Shown here: positions 63,689-64,000 of the stretch, one piece after another | How positions within the stretch are numbered: position 1 is the stretch's first letter | Layout: each line of letters opens with the position of its first letter | Origin: Bathynomus jamesi | Taxonomy: Eukaryota > Arthropoda > Malacostraca > Isopoda > Cirolanidae | Length of the DNA: 64,000 bases | Reading direction: 5' to 3' | Assembly (NCBI GenBank): GCA_023014485.1 | Contig: JAJOZX010000197.1 | Span: forward strand, 1,147,001 to 1,211,000 | Program-made: the position numbers and the translations under genes | Notes under the pieces: generated by a model | What the model saw: only the letters and a program-made list of their open reading frames with translations | Databases searched by the model: none | What the model was told of the DNA's origin: nothing

Positions 63689-64000
63689 GATGGTTCAAAC
63701 ATTGGATCAACATCGTCCGTCAGTAAACCATGTTGAGCTTCGTCATTACCATTGTACATCAATTTCATTTTCATCATCTAAACTCCACGTTTCCAGTGGC
63801 CTTGGTACTGGCAAATGTTTATTATGTAAAACAGGCCTTATGGCTGATGGTAAATTTGGGTATTGTACCATATGTTTAGATTTCGCAGTAACGCCCAGTA
63901 AGGGGAGGGTCGAAATTTTGTATTCTTGTTCTACACACTGCTCGGAGTTTCCTTTGGGCCCCTAAACAACATTGTAATTACACCACTATGCGCCCCCTAC
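63689..64000. other. Unassigned right edge
   Basis: May contain the N-terminal part of the minus-strand pseudogene. I see no decisive motif. Confidence 0.25.

Overview
The window is nuclear DNA of an animal. Genes are split by GT-AG introns, base composition is AT-rich, and roughly half of what I can assign is transposon sequence. The repeat set (BEL/Pao LTR element, CR1/L2-like LINEs with short 3' repeat tails, hAT, pogo, mariner and piggyBac-like DNA elements, a tRNA-derived SINE) suits an invertebrate, perhaps an arthropod such as a crustacean. The sequence alone does not settle the species.

Layout. 1-2 kb: two exons of a small basic-protein gene on the minus strand, with a 509-bp hAT-type MITE beside it. 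2-36 kb: a dense nest of mobile elements, including four copies (6.6-10.0, 26.9-30.2, 30.2-32.9 and 33.2-35.9 kb) of one family with TAGGG termini. That family encodes a transposase-like protein I cannot name but which has hAT-like hallmarks. Between the copies lie LINE pieces, a pogo-type element split by a long-inverted-repeat element, a ZBED-type hAT, another long-inverted-repeat element, a mariner remnant and a large foldback. 36.5-41.0 kb: a BEL/Pao element whose LTRs are almost identical but which lacks gag and protease. 41-43 kb: microsatellites, small inverted-repeat elements and a LINE fragment.

43.2-60.7 kb, plus strand: the main host gene, a Ki-67 (MKI67) homologue. Nine coding exons can be joined with consistent phases into about 2,000 residues, if one extra base in an A-run near 57.82 kb is discounted. 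The order is N-terminal FHA domain, PP1-binding KVSF motif with Ki-67/Repo-Man-type extension, a conserved STGHANSP block, a very long SP-rich array, a GIKKLMRTP repeat comparable to the Ki-67 repeat core, and duplicated basic C-terminal mini-exons. Its second intron carries a 4.6-kb transposon with ~830-bp inverted repeats.

60.7-64 kb: non-coding sequence, a 210-bp hAT MITE, a possible SINE and a broken minus-strand gene of a widespread, unnamed transposon-like family.

The most notable points are the clear Ki-67 architecture in what looks like an invertebrate genome, and three poorly characterised transposase-like families with defined ends, target duplications and, in one family, conserved subterminal motifs.
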